Shown: positions 31,185 to 43,113 of the stretch, piece after piece
How the letters are laid out: each line of letters opens with the position of its first letter
Numbering within the stretch: position 1 is the stretch's first letter
NCBI GenBank assembly: GCA_000310025.1
Contig: FN649727.1
Coordinates: 742,821 to 806,820 of the forward strand
Length of the DNA: 64,000 bases
From: Ectocarpus siliculosus
Taxonomy: Eukaryota > Sar > Phaeophyceae > Ectocarpales > Ectocarpaceae
Direction: 5' to 3'
Made by a program: the position numbers and the translations under genes
The notes under the pieces: generated by a model
The model's input: only the letters and a program-made list of their open reading frames with translations
What the model was told of the DNA's origin: nothing
Databases searched by the model: none

Positions 31185-32626
31185 TTGGTTGGGTCTAGCC
31201 CTGTGGCGGCGCGAACGGTATTGTTGTAGGCAAATTCCACATGCGGGAGGTGTAGATCCCAGTCATCTTGCCTCTCATTGACGGACACAGCTAGCATTTG
31301 AGCCATTGTGTGGTTGACGCGTTCCACGCTGCCGTTGCCGCAAGGGTGGTAGGCGCTGGTGGTGATTTTGCGTACGCGGAGGAGTTTGAAGATGGCGTTA
31401 GAAAGTTGCGAGGTGAAGTGGAGACCATTGTCGGAAAGAAGGCTCACCGGACATCCCCAGAGTGGAATGTATTGATTGACGAAGATATTGGCGGTCCCTT
31501 CGGCCGTGTACTTCGCAGGGGAGACTGCGTACATGTCGGCGCGCCTGCTGAAGCGGTCGGTGAAGAGTAGGATGTAGGCGTTGCCTCGTGGAGTAGTAGG
31601 GAGTGGTCCAAAGTAGTCCACGCTAACGGCCACACTTGGCCCTGATGGCAGGGGAATGGTGAGGATGGGCCATCGTATAGTTTGTCGTACTGATTTGCGG
31701 CCTTGGCATGTGTAGCACTGTCGAGTCCAGAAGCGGGCGCAAGCGCTCATGCCAACCCACCTGTAGAGTTGTTCCAGAAGGCTGATGGTTTTGGCGGTGC
31801 CCAGGTGGCACAGAGTGTCGGAGTGGCATTGAAGCATTACCCAAGGACGCATGTGTACTGGCACATAGATGCGCGTGGGTTCATTGTAGAGAAGGCGAGC
31901 AGCTCTACCGCTAGGACGCTCGTTGTCGGAGTTTGGCGGTTTGGTAAATTGTCGAACCAAGAGCGGATTGCCGTCGTCATCGGTGATGATGCGACCTTTG
32001 GTGGCCAATTCCTTGATGTCGGTGAGGGAAGGACGCAAGTGTTGTGGGGTGTCGCCGTAGAAGTCTGTAGGCAATGCTGGAGGTTGCCCAAGTTGCATGT
32101 AGCGAATGGCGGCGTTGCAAGTGACGTCCTTTTGTTGTTCCACATGCCAGTCGGCGTGCGTGAAGCGCGCTACAGAGTCCATGAAGGATATCTCAGCCGG
32201 AGAAGGCAGCGGCGCTGGAAGTGGCGAAGAAGCTGACGTTGCGGAGGTCCCTATGGATGGTGTGTCGGCAGATTCCGGCAGAGGTTCTGCGGGAGGTTCT
32301 GAGGGAGCAGTGTAGTTGGCGGTTGGTACCGTGGGTACAAGGTCAGCGGTGGTCTGTGCCGGTGGCGTAGAAGGGGTCGTGTGAGGCTGGGGTGGAGGTG
32401 CAGCGGTTGCTGGTGCCGCTGTGGCGGAAATGTCTGGGCTGAAGCGGTAAGTTACTTGAGGCAGAGGATTCCCAGATGTTGCAGCTGCGCGGCGTCGAGT
32501 GCGGGTGGATATCAAATCTGATTGATCCAAGGAACGCGGGCGCAACCGAGAAGGAGAGAGAGGCCGCTGAAGTGCAGGTGCTTCCAGGATGTCTGACCTG
32601 GAGCGAGCTGCAGTTGCAGGGGGCAT
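31151..32626 (-). pseudogene. Integrase of the Ty3/gypsy element
   Basis: N-terminal HHCC zinc finger (HSDTLCHLGTAKT ... CYTCQG), then the catalytic DDE core: VSVDYFGPLP (first Asp), LLSDNGLHF (second Asp), GNGSVERVN (Glu). It ends FAYNNTVRAATGLDPTK. The first ~150 residues are Pro/Ala/Thr-rich linker. The enzyme would insert the element's cDNA into the chromosome. It ends at a stop and resumes in another frame from about 31184, so a frameshift separates the C-terminus. Confidence 0.88.
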
Positions 32627-33042
32627 TGTCGAACTGGCAGGTGGTGCCGGAGAGTGGGCGGCAGACTGTAGTGTGCCGGGATGGTGGTGAAGATTTGAGG
32701 ACGGAGGACGTGCTTAAGTAGTAGGGTCCTTGCCATGTTGGTCCAATTGTCGAGGCGAAGCCGATTGATGCACTGTGTTGATGTCGCGCAACGCAGGAGA
32801 GTGGCGAGAGTGGAGACGTGAATTGTCGTTGGAGACTGACAGAAAAGCACGAGCTGCGAATACTCCGGGAGGAGCGTCGAGGTCGTCAATGCTCATTCGG
32901 AGCCCGTGCCGGCGAAAATCCTGGAAATCCGCTGGTGTCAGTGGGGAACCACTCAAGTTGTCGGTGCCGTTGTTGGTTACTAGCCCACCCAAAGCAATAC
33001 CCTGTGGAGAAGGACCAGAAGGAGTGTTGCCGGTGGCGCGAA

Positions 33043-34625
33043 TCATGTAGACACCCACATCATCTGGCATGGTGATGCGGCTATCTCCTGTGATGTCCTG
33101 TGGAGTGGGGGGTATGGGCAGTCTAACAGCATGTCGGCGTTGCTGTTGGAGGAGCCCGGGCGGTGTTTCAGCGTGTATTGATACGCTGTGAGGAACTCAA
33201 GCCAACGCTGCACGCGTGGGCTGTGGTCTCCCACCTTGGAGATGTTCTCCAGTGCCTGATTGTCGGTCCAAATGTGGAAGTGTGTGCCGCGCAAGTATCC
33301 ACGCAAGCGTTTGATGGCCCAAACGATGGCGCCAGCTTTCAAGTCGAGTGGTGTCCAGTTGCGCTCAGTGTCAAGTGTCGATCTGCTGATGAAGACGATG
33401 GGGCGAACAGAGCCATCCGCTTGTTCTTGTTCTAGTGTCGCGCCCAGACCATCGAGGCTTGCGTCGCAGTGGAGGCGGAGAGGTCTGGTGCCGTCTTCGA
33501 TGGCTTTCCAGTCGGGGAAGACGAGAATTGGCGATTCGGAGAGTTCTTTGAGGATCTCTCGTACGATCGCTTCCATGTCGGCGGTGAAGGTGAAGGACGA
33601 GTTTTTCTTGAGGAGTGTCGTGACGGGGCGTACTCGTTTCGACAAGTTTTTGACGAAGCTGCGGTAGTAGCTCAAACCACCGAGAAGGGAGCGAAGTTTC
33701 TTGAGGTCGACTGGCATTGGCATAGCTGCGAGTGCAGCGACCTTGTTGGCGTTGGGCCTGATGCCGTCGGGAGTAATGGTGTGTCCCAAGAATGCAAAGT
33801 GTGTCGTGCCGATGGTGGCCTTGGACGGTGAAAGCTTGAGCTTGTGCTTGCGCAGCCGTTGCAAGAAGGCTCGCATGGTGCGGACGTGATCCGCCGGTGT
33901 TTTGTCGTAGAGCACCACATCGTCGAGGTATGCGTCGACGCCTTCGAGGTTTTTGATGACCTCATTGATGACCTTCATCCACCAGCCTGAAGATTGGCTG
34001 GCACCCATCGGCATTTTGAGCCACTCGAAAAGGCGAGTCGGTGTGGCGAATGCAGTTAGCGGAATAGTGTCGGGGTGCACGCAATTTGGTGGAAGGAGCC
34101 CGTGAAGTCGATGAGCGAGAAGATGGAGCCCTGGTGCAGTTTGTTCATGATCTCATCCACACGAGGAACAGGTAGTTGACTGAAGCTGCTGATGCGGTTG
34201 AGCTTCTGGTAATTGACGGTGATGCGAAGCCCACCAGATTTCTTGGGAATGACGACGATGGGGCTGCAGTACGGAGAAGTAGAGTGTTGGATTAAACCTG
34301 CGGCGAGGTATTTGTCCAAAATGGCGTCCACTTGTTTGGCGACCAGAGGGTTCATGCGGTAAGGCTTGGATCGCACCGGTGGGGTGCCGTCCGGAATGTC
34401 GATTTTGAACGGTAGCAGTGGGCAGCAGCCCAGGTCCGTTGGTGAAGTGGAGAAGACGTCTCGGAAGTTGTGCAAGACATCAGCGAGCTCATCTATGACA
34501 GCAGGCGTCCAGCCTTCGCCGTGTAGATTGAACGTGATGGCTCGCATGTGCGGTGGTAGGCGGTCCCAAAGAGATTGGAAGCTTTTCTGTTGAGCGGCAT
34601 CTAAGCGGTCCAGAAGCTCCTGTGG
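33043..34625 (-). pseudogene. Reverse transcriptase and RNase H of the Ty3/gypsy element
   Basis: The RT begins with RSKPYRMNPLVAKQVD and continues with PYCSPIVVIPKKSGGLR and FSLIDFTGSFHQI. It then shifts frame near 34075 into HPDTIPLTAFATP, the catalytic YLDDVVLY box and FLGHTITPDGI. RNase H follows, with LHCDASLDGLGA and WTDNQALENI. All key Asp residues are present; only the frameshift breaks the enzyme. The RNase H frame stops at 33043. Confidence 0.9.
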
Positions 34626-35510
34626 AGGAAGTGTCGGTGGAGACGGATTGTCGGGAGGGGGGGAGGAGTGCTGTGCAGGTCCCCCGTTATTGTCGGTAGA
34701 TACGCGTTGCCGATGAAGGGATCATCACAGTGTGCCACATCGGCAGAGTGTGATGGCCCTGGCACTTCGAAGTGCTTTGACGGTTGCTTGTCGCTGAATT
34801 GTTGAATAGTGTCGATAGATACCCGCATGAGAGGGGCGGCTGATGTACCTAGAATGTCGCCCGGTTCAAGCTCTGCGCATCCTTCGAGAGGTAGAAATTG
34901 GCGGCCGTGAGAGACGAAGAGTTCGTCTGAAGGGGACAAATCTGGAATAGTGTCGACTAGGTGGTGTCCTTCCAGAGCAGGATATCCATTGGCGCGGACG
35001 AGGTTGACTTTGACCAATTGGTGATTTGACGAGAGAGAGATTCCAGATTTTCCAGCGTATTTGAGGTGGAATTGTCCTGGAGCTGCAGAGGGATCCGGAA
35101 TGTAGGCTGAGGCGCCGCAGGCTTGGTGGTGAGAGAAAGCATATTCTCCCAGCACGCGTTGTGTTGGAGAAGGCGTAGGTAGCACGGTGTAGGTGCGATT
35201 GGTGTAGCGCATGAAGCTGTCGCGTCCTAGTAGAAGTGGCTGCCGCATGGTGTTGGCTGGAACTACATGAGCCCAGACGGCGAGTGAAGCAGTGGGCTGG
35301 TCCTTGTGATAAATTGAACACTGAGACGTACCATCTGATTAGTGACGAGTGGTTTGGAGCTGCCGAATCCTCCCCAAGATCGAGTGTCGTTGGTGGGGAT
35401 GCAGTCTTGTGTTGCACATCCTGTGGCTCTCATGGTGCCGAGAGCATTGCTGTTGATGAACGTGGCTGGAGAGCCGGAGTCCAGGAGAGCGCCGCAGCGG
35501 TAACCTTGCA
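34601..35510 (-). pseudogene. Aspartic protease region of the Ty3/gypsy element
   Basis: One frame gives the retropepsin active site [18 protein letters not shown] at about 35500-35445. After at least one stop the C-terminal flap and ligand region appears as PLLLGRDSFMRY (about 35240-35205), typical of retropepsins. The rest to 34601 is a linker leading to RT. No gag or nucleocapsid CCHC motif precedes it, because the element is cut at this point. Confidence 0.75.
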
Positions 35511-35899
35511 GACGTGAGATAGTAGCGAAATCCCCCTGTAGTTGTTACAATTGGACCGGTCACCCTTCTTGTACAGCACCTTGATGGTTGCATCCTTCCA
35601 CTCTTGCGGAATGTCTCCTCCGTTCCACACCTTGACGAGGATGGTATGGAGATGTCCCAGGACGAAGGGTTCGTCGTCATCGATCTTGAGCAGTGGACAG
35701 TGTATGTAGTACCGTTGGTTGATCGCGCATCGGCTCCGGTCGGCGCTGTCAACGCTCTCTCTCGCGGGGGACCGGGTTGATCGTGTTCGTGTGTGTGCAT
35801 ATGTAGGAAGGATCTGAGGACGGTTCTGTGTTCCGTAGATGAAGGGACCTGCTGTGGTACCTGTTGTGGTAGACTTGGATGAGTCTGCGTTGCCCCCAT
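35511..35899 (-). pseudogene. LINE (non-LTR) reverse transcriptase fragment
   Basis: The - strand reads [20 protein letters not shown], then [18 protein letters not shown], then [14 protein letters not shown]. This is the highly conserved N-terminal RT block of L1/CR1-like non-LTR elements, where 'NYRGISL' is followed by 'GKVLLKI'. Here homology ends at SHV-x-KV and changes directly into the Ty3 protease, so the fragment is truncated on its 3' side. Confidence 0.85.
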
Positions 35900-36118
35900 G
35901 CTTCGTCAGCCTGTGTGGGGCATTCTCTTTCTTCTCTGTCTGTCGTGCGTTTGTCCTGCGGATCTAATACAAGCTATCAACGAGACTTTCTAGTCACTGG
36001 ACACAAATACGGGCATACCCGGCAAGCACTCCGGCTCTAGGAGTGATCAACAGATCGCGTGTTGGGCTGCGTGTATATATTTCCCCGCCGGTGGTATTTC
36101 GCGTCTAATACTGTACAC

Positions 36119-39100
36119 ATGGTTAATAGGCGTGTGCTTTTTCTCTCTCTGGGTCTCTCGGCATGTTATTATCTGTTTGAGGCGAGGCACGTCCCTGATC
36201 TTTCGGCAGCAAAAGAGTCATTGATTGGAACTGCAAGCGGACTTGCTCTCCCTCAGGTTCCAGAGCAGCAGAAGTATTTCTGCGACGTCTACTCCGGTGC
36301 CAACATCAGTCATCTGGTCGCTGATCGTCTCTCCGTCAGACTGCTGTTGGGCTCGGTACTTGGCACTTGGCACGCTACACCGCTACAGCACGGCCACCGA
36401 GAAACGGACTGTGCGCCTTAGCCAATGATCATATGCTTGTTGGCAGAGAATAACGCCTCTTTCGTTTCATTTCTCGATCAACCGGTGTTGCAGGTTGCAG
36501 GTGTTGTCACGCGCTTGGTTTCGTGCCGGGTGAGAGAGTGAAGTCCCTTGCAAGTCGATGGAGTATTGGATCCCTTCATAGTCAAAGTGCCCCCCCGATT
36601 GCCCCAGGCGCCAACGAAAGGAGCCCTACCTCGTGTATTTTACTATCCCGAAAAAATTGAAAAGTGTAGACCGCCGTCAGTGCTTCTTCATCAATCTCCT
36701 TTTGAGCCTGGCCGCAGCACAGCACCTTTTATTATCGAGAAGAATGAGGACTCGCCTGGCCATGGTACATGCAATTTTCGCCAGTGGACAATCGTCAACC
36801 AGGTGAGCTGTAAGGTGACGAGGTGGCACAATACGCTCTCGTAGACGGGGCAAAAGGGTCACCTAGCATGCGTCGTACAAGCACATCAGTTCGTGTTTCG
36901 ATCTCAACTCTCCCTGATGTTGGTCGACTGCCGTGTGAGGAGAGCGTTTGCCACACGTGAACCCTATGCCCATTGGTGTGCTGCTATTGACCTCCTTCAG
37001 TCTCACACTCGCGTATGCACTAGGCTGAAGCAGAATTGCCATGGTTGCCAGTCCAAACTGCGATAACTACAACCAATCTTCACTTGGGGATTGTTGGGGA
37101 ATGGAATGTCGCAAATCCCATCCCATATTTTTCGCGGCTAGGCGGGGCGATCCGCACACACATGCTGCGGTGTGTAGCGCGCCACCACTTACTGTAAGAC
37201 CTTAACAGCTACATACGTAAGAACTTGAGCCTGAAAAAGCAAAATCTAAGAAATTGTCCATAAGAAAAGGTGCTCATTTCCGACGTGGCGTTCAAAACAA
37301 CAACCCGCTACATACGAGACTTACGTATGCATACAGAACGCGCCACCCCGCTTATTTAGCTTGAGGCTCAACGCTTATTGGTTGCGTCCAACTTCCAACC
37401 GAGCACATGTTCTTATTTTCAAAGTTCTTATTTGGAGCAGACATTCACCTGTGATTAACGGGGTTCTTGTTCTTATGCAGAGGACACACGTCTTTCTGGG
37501 TGGATTTCATCACGAGACACCACTATAATATACATACTGCTGTAAGAGAGAGGGGTTCAAGGAGAAGATATCTGTTGCTTTTGCCGAGGGAGAAGAACAT
37601 AACCGAACCAAAGAAACCAAGGATACGTAGGGTCTGCATGTGTACGGAATGTTGAAAGAAGGAATAGATTTAAGGAGTGCCTTCGTCATGGCCCAATGGA
37701 TGTAGGGACAAAGCTGAGGGTCAAATGTAGGACTGGGGACATTGGCGTTCGAGAACGTAGACGAAGAATTTGGGAACGTAGAAGACGAAGACGACAATCC
37801 ACATGTGAATACGGCTCCGAGTGCGAAGACCATGTTCATGTAGTTGTGGAATGTCCGTTGTACAAGAAGGAGAGGGAAACGCACATGAGTGAGCTGGGAA
37901 AAGTACAAGGAAAGGTGGCCGTCGGTAATCGGTCTTGAGGGAACAATGCTGCGTCCTGTCGAGGACGCGTGGTCAATGTTCTAACCGCTAAGGCATCCAA
38001 AATATGAGAGAGAGAGAGTACGCCCCCCCTTCGGATCCAACTCCTACGATCGGGAAGAGTCGTAAGGAAGCTAAACGGCAAGTAGTACCGTATGGTGTAC
38101 GACATGGGAGAGGAGAGGTTGCCGAGAGAAGCTTGGGAGGCGAAGCGGACAAACAAGAAGAACAGGGGTAACAACCCAGGGAGTGGATTAAGGTTATTGA
38201 TGACGTACGGAAGAGTTCAAAATTGATGAGGTTGATACGTGGAAACGAACGGTAGGTATCGGGTTCATCCTGGAAACGAACGGTAGGTCTATTGAGGTTC
38301 GAGAACGATAAATCTGCTACTTTTGCCGAGAGAGAACACAAACAAACAAAAGGATCCAAGGATAAGGAGGGTCTAGATGTGTACGGGTGTTGAAAGAAGG
38401 AATAGGTACCTACATGGACCAATGGATGAAGGGATTAAAGCCGAAAGGTCAAAACTAGGACTGAGAACAACGGCCTTTGAGAACGTTGACGCAGATTCAG
38501 GAAGGAAGACAACGAAGACGACAAGTTCGAATGTGAATGCGGCTCCGAGTGCGAAGATCGGGTTCATGTCGTTGCGAAACGTCCGTGTTGGGCGACAAGG
38601 GTAGAGAAATGTATTAAGTTGGACACGTAGAAGGAAAGGTACAAGGATATGTTTGAAGCATGGAATAGCCTGGAGAAGACGGTAGCTGTACTGGGGCGTA
38701 GCAAGTGGGTTGAAAAGGCGGCAAGTGGTATCGATAGGATAGATAGACTAGGGAAGACATTTTTGAGCCATCTTTGGCAAAGCACTTCGAAGTTTGTAGG
38801 AAGGAACGATTGGTCATCGGTGATCTGTCCTGTGGGCACAGGTATGCGTCCTCTCGAGGACGTGTGGTCAATGGTCTAATCTCTACGGCATGCAAAACAT
38901 GAGAGAGAGTGCGCCCTCCCCCTCCGCGCGTACAATCATTATCACGAAGTCCTCTCCCCCCCTCCGTCTCGAGATCTGAAATAAACTGCTGTTTGGGTCA
39001 CCGTCAACCTTCCTGAGTTCTTATCTTGCAGCCGCCGCGTTTTGGGGCTCCGTTGTTATCGGTATGCGCATTGGTACACCATAAGAGCGGGTTCTTGTTC

Positions 39101-39857
39101 TTAATACCACGCCGGAACTGAGAACCTGTTCCTATGACCAAGTTCTTATATTTTTTATTGTTTGAGGCTCAAGTTCTTAACTCATATGTTCTTAAGTGGT
39201 GGCGCGATCTGTAGTAGAACGCAACCAATGCGGACAGGAACGGGCCCCCAAAATACGACGGCTGCAAGTCAGGACGGTGGGGGTGACCCCGACATCAAAT
39301 ACTTTCAGATTTAGGGCATAGAACCTCCTGAAACAGTGCTTGTGCTCGCTGAGGTTGGAATTGCTCATGAATTCCAAGCTAGAATTGGTTGAAATTCCAA
39401 ACTGGAAATGGTGAATGTGCAATCATATCCGAGGCATACTCTGCGCACACTGCACTCTAGCTGCCCAAACGTGGCCCCGAGAAGCTCACAGTAGCGAAGT
39501 GTACAGTCTTGTCGGATACAAGATAACAAACAGGGGCTGTGAGGCAAGGACGGACTGACGAAGTGCCCTGGTGCGCTGTGCTTGCTGTCCAGTAGGCAGA
39601 CCTCCTGCTTGTAGGAGGTGGTTGAGCGTTTTCTGTCGAGCGTTTTCTGTCGATCCCCGGATTCCAAATCGGAAATTTCTCCATAACAGCTGGTCTTAGG
39701 GGCCAGGCTCCTCGCCGTCCCCTGTGTCCCCGGGTCTCCACGATGGTGTTTGTTTTGCCCACCGATGTACATCTTTTTCTTACAGGTCAAACTGCCAGAT
39801 AAAAAATCCCGGGCGGTGCCCCCTCATTCATTCGTCCCCTCTGACGCTTATCCCTAG
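36119..39857 (+). CDS. Candidate 3-exon gene, small membrane-anchored or secreted protein
   Basis: Exons 36119-36296, 36555-36802 and 39786-39857 join in phase (1, then 0) to a 165-residue protein without stops. It starts MVNRRVLFLSLGLSACYYLF, a signal peptide or signal anchor, followed by coding-like text such as VDGVLDPFIVKVPPRL, LPRVFYYPEKIEKCRPPS and GHGTCNFRQWTIVNQ, and ends SFVPSDAYP. Donors are gtgcca and gtgagc; acceptors are ttgcaag and ttcttacag. The 3-kb second intron contains the long-TIR element and LINE fragments at 37173-39214, so the insertion would be intronic. No known domain recognised. The first exon end is uncertain (an alternative donor lies at 36257). The middle exon is the best supported. 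Confidence 0.45.
37540..38240 (+). pseudogene. LINE ORF2 3' fragment, copy 1
   Basis: Decayed coding sequence of a non-LTR ORF2 C-terminus: the Cys/His motif CEYGSECEDHVHVVVECPLY at about 37807-37863, then YDMGEERLPREAWEAKR near 38099-38150, resembling the 'RLPR.ale' end motif of LINE ORF2. Frames change several times. It is paired with a second related copy just downstream. Confidence 0.65.
38290..38890 (+). pseudogene. LINE ORF2 3' fragment, copy 2
   Basis: A diverged repeat of the 37540-37900 segment (same runs such as gttgaaagaaggaatag and ggctccgagtgcgaaga). It continues as MFEAWNSLEKTVAVLGRSKW and RIDRLGKTFLSHLWQ, the usual tail of LINE ORF2 beyond the Cys/His motif. Truncated and frameshifted. 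Confidence 0.65.
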
Positions 39858-41130
39858 GGGACACAAACCTCTACATCTTTTTGCAGAAATCATACCAGCT
39901 TGAGGAACCCCGTCGATCAGGAATGTGCCGCTTATCAGGTTAGGCCTCGTAGCGCGAGATCGAGGTACTTGAAATTTTGCGATTTGAGCACGATCGTCCC
40001 GCAGTTTCTTTTGCGAACAAGCGCAGACAATACGCCGCAGCTGCCGATAGCTACAGCACGCCGCAAGGTACCACACTGCTCGAAAGTGCCAGAGTCTACT
40101 CATGTGGTGTGTGAATGGCGTCGCATGCGTTGATAGCAGCAGCAGACAGCCAGGAACGATTTTAGACTACATGTAGATGCAGCGGCAGCCCCAATTGGAC
40201 CAAAGCGCCGCATCTTCTGGGCCGTTTGACGCGTCGCCGCCGTTCTTCATGCCTATATACCCAATCAACCAACGGATTGAACGCGAATGCAGCTGGTTCA
40301 CCCGGTGCTCTCGTACTGCATAATCATATAGAGGCTTTGGATTTGGCACATTAAAAAATTTCGATCTCGCTCGAAAAACGGTATTAAATGATGCTTTTTC
40401 GGTCTTTTTTTTCGTTCCCCTCGTAGAAAGCTGCTCTTGTGCAAATCTCTTACTCTAAATTCAAGTTGTTTCGTTTGATCTGCGAAACGCCATCCCCTTT
40501 TTCAACGCTTTTTGTTTGTGAGGAGCCTTGCGTAGGCTTAGTGTCACGTTGAAATCAACGCAAATTGACATGCGTCCTCTGCATGGGGCAATCGGCGAAG
40601 AAATATGAGCAAGAACCCCAACGGCGCACGAAAAGTTATCCCGCACACCTTAGGTACCCTCCCCCCCCCGGGGGCACACAATATGAGAAGACATTTCCTT
40701 GTTTCTTCATGTTTTGTGTTTTTTCAATCATATGCATTCAAAAGTGCACATGTGTCGCACAAATAGGCGCTAAATATGCCTGCGCTAAGATCGTGTGTGG
40801 CTGGAAACCACACGACAATCATCCACACCATCCACATCACATCCTCGAATATATTCTCATTAAAAAAACCAGAGTCGCATCACGGCTCACTCTACGCGCG
40901 TGAACGAAGAACCCCAAAGGTCCACGGAAACAAACCGCGGAACGTATGTCATGTAGGAAGAGCACGCCAAAACTCCTATCATTCGACTACCATTCCGCCT
41001 ACAATTTTCCGATGTTTATTCTCGCACGCGAAACTACGCCAACAAAACGCAGTTCGGGCTGCGTTTGCACTTCTTCAAGCTTACGTCCGGCTCCTCTTCC
41101 TCCTCCTCCTCCACCACCACCTCCACCACC
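39858..41130. other. No gene recognised; ends in CCT/CCA microsatellite
   Basis: Only short ORFs. From about 41090 the sequence becomes a (cct)n/(cca)n tract that runs into the assembly gap. Confidence 0.5.
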
Positions 41131-41230
41131 NNNNNNNNNNNNNNNNNNNNNNNNNNNNNNNNNNNNNNNNNNNNNNNNNNNNNNNNNNNNNNNNNNNNNN
41201 NNNNNNNNNNNNNNNNNNNNNNNNNNNNNN
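41131..41230. other. Assembly gap of exactly 100 N
   Basis: A run of exactly 100 N, the usual placeholder for a gap of unknown size. It is flanked by a CCT/CCA microsatellite on the left and a C-run on the right, so the true sequence is probably a low-complexity tract. Translations crossing it have no meaning. Confidence 0.95.
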
Positions 41231-42913
41231 TCGCGTCGTACCCCCCCCCCCTCCCAAAAATGTCCCAAATATGAAAGTGGGTATACTGGTGTCGAAGAAA
41301 AAATATTGGTGCACCCTTGGGAACTCCGTGTATCCCACATAGGTGGATGCCTGCTCTAAAACGAGTTTGAGACATGTGAACACATGTGGTCGGTTTGAGG
41401 CAACCAACAAGCGTCGAGCCCCACGCAAAACAAGCGGTTCGTAAGTGGTCGCCCGTGCTGTGGTAGTCTAAGTGTAAAATGAAGTAGCACACTTCTCACG
41501 TCTAGACAAACGGGAGGAGCCAGAGCGTTGTAGAACGGAGTGCTTGGAGCTAAATAATCGGTTGCGTGTGCGATGGACTCCCTTTCGCGCGCTGGCTCTC
41601 TCTTCGGTAAAATGCTCGTGAATGATATTGGCAGCAACAACCAGTGGATTGACAGAAACACGGATAGGGAGAGACACGGAGACAGAGGATAGGAAGATCG
41701 AGATCCATTCGCAACAAGAGTGCCAGGCTAAGAAAACCCGAGAGAGAACTATCGAAATGCGCATGCAATCCAGCTTTAGTGCCTCACCAAGCTGCGTGCT
41801 TTTGCGCTAAAGGTCGGGGACTAAGACAGTAGAGAGGCTCATTTTGACAATGCGAACGCGTTCGACGCGGGAGAGTGTCAACATGCCAACAACAACATGA
41901 TCGCTCCTTGAGGCGATGCCACGTTCTGCACTGACACTATTCGTGATTGCCCCTTGTTTTCGACACATACCTGACGCTGCGCGGGAAGGGGGGCGTCCAT
42001 AACACAACGTACATGAGGATGGCTATATAGCAGAGTCGCGGAAGTAAGGAGACACGGGCTCGTGAGCCTTGTAAGCGCTAGCGGCGGCGGTGATAGTGAT
42101 GAGGTGTGCCTGTACACACAGCAACAGGGAGTTAACTTGTGGCTCCTCCTGATTTGCACGTACTTGGTTCCGAGCTCCTGGAGTCCGATGCGTATGGGGT
42201 CTTCACGTAATACGCTCAGCTCTTGCTGGAGTTCCATCACCCAGGCTGCGCGTCTGGATCTTTATATTTTGCACTCATATACGTAGAACCCCACACACCC
42301 TTAGCAGTACCGATCTGCACAAATTGACGACTTCACCTAGACTATTCCCTTGCGAGCTTTGATGCATCCCAGTGGGCATCAGTATCACAAGCTGAATTTG
42401 TTTTTTCCCTTGCGAAATCGGAGAGAAAGGTCATGGTTCGGCGTACCCCCCACTCATCACGACGAAGTTAGAGCAGATTTCCACCTGTAAATGAAAGAGA
42501 AATACTCCAGGGGCAGCAACAAGGGAGCGAGGTGACGGTCACGGCGAATGCACACCAAAATGTGATTGAAATGCAACCATGAGTGGGCTTTCCTGTGGGG
42601 ATGCACTCCGACCCTCCCCGGGGACCACTTGAGATTCCGACCTGGGGAGCGCGCGAGATGTCGGTGTCCGTGGACGTTTGGCGCGTGTGAACGAAGTGTG
42701 GAGTGCATAAAATACGTTGTTTATTGACCGAAAATTACTCGACTATTGGCCCTTTTCAAGAGCAGGCAAGATGATTCGTCGCAAGTGATAGATATTGAAA
42801 GGTCTGAAAACCAGCGCACGTAACGTACTAACTAGCCCCGCGTTCATCCCCTCCGTACTCCGGCAGGGGAGGTTGGCTTAAACACCAATGCACCGTGGCA
42901 CTTTCCTTGCCAG
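41231..42913. other. No gene recognised
   Basis: About 1.7 kb of short ORFs only, with no domains, terminal repeats or RNA gene that I can support. Confidence 0.45.
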
Positions 42914-43113
42914 CGGTGCTCCCGGCCAGCGCTACCTCCCTGGCCGACGGCGCCAAGGGTGGTGCCGAACTGACGGCGGCGTACGCAGCTTTCGCGGATG
43001 CGCTGACGAGATGTCCAGCATCGAGCGACGACTGCAGCAGCGCGACGAGGGCGCGAGAGATGGTTGTGGAACTGGAACTACCTTCGGCGCTGGCTTTGGT
43101 TCGTGCGCACGGG
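42914..43113 (+). CDS. Candidate exon, Ala-rich helical segment
   Basis: Bounded by an acceptor (ttccttgccag) and a donor (gtacgt), open throughout. It encodes an alanine-rich helix-like segment (GGAELTAAYAAFADALTRC, then ATRAREMVVELELPSALALV). Phase 1 in, phase 0 out. No partner exon was found with confidence and the product is unknown. A later stretch at 43774-43950 (LLYRGEALSLGGGG) could belong to the same gene but I could not link them. Confidence 0.35.

Larger units (their letters stand above)
30081..35510 (-). mobile_element. Ty3/gypsy retrotransposon with chromodomain, 5'-truncated and broken
   Basis: On the - strand, in order: retropepsin, reverse transcriptase, RNase H, zinc-finger integrase and a C-terminal chromodomain. 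The PR-RT-RH-IN order and the chromodomain mark a chromovirus-type Ty3/gypsy element. No gag is found, and the 5' side stops abruptly at a LINE fragment near 35510. I could not find paired LTRs. At least two frameshifts (near 34075 and between protease and RT) show it is not intact. Confidence 0.9.
37173..39214. mobile_element. Element with long (~140 bp) imperfect terminal inverted repeats
   Basis: The left arm (37173-37315) matches the reverse complement of the right arm (39075-39214) over about 140 bp. Shared blocks include cgcgccaccactta, taagaacttgagcct, ttccg-cgtgg and aacccgct. A repeated subterminal motif ttcttaa/agttctta occurs near both ends, as transposase-binding sites often do. 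A second, partial copy of the terminal sequence lies just inside the left arm (37340-37375). No transposase is seen; the inside is filled with LINE fragments. I could not fix the exact ends or a target duplication. Confidence 0.65.

Noticed and set aside
40776-41492. ORFs spanning the N run
   Set aside because: They contain ~34 undefined codons from the gap and proline or glycine runs from a microsatellite.
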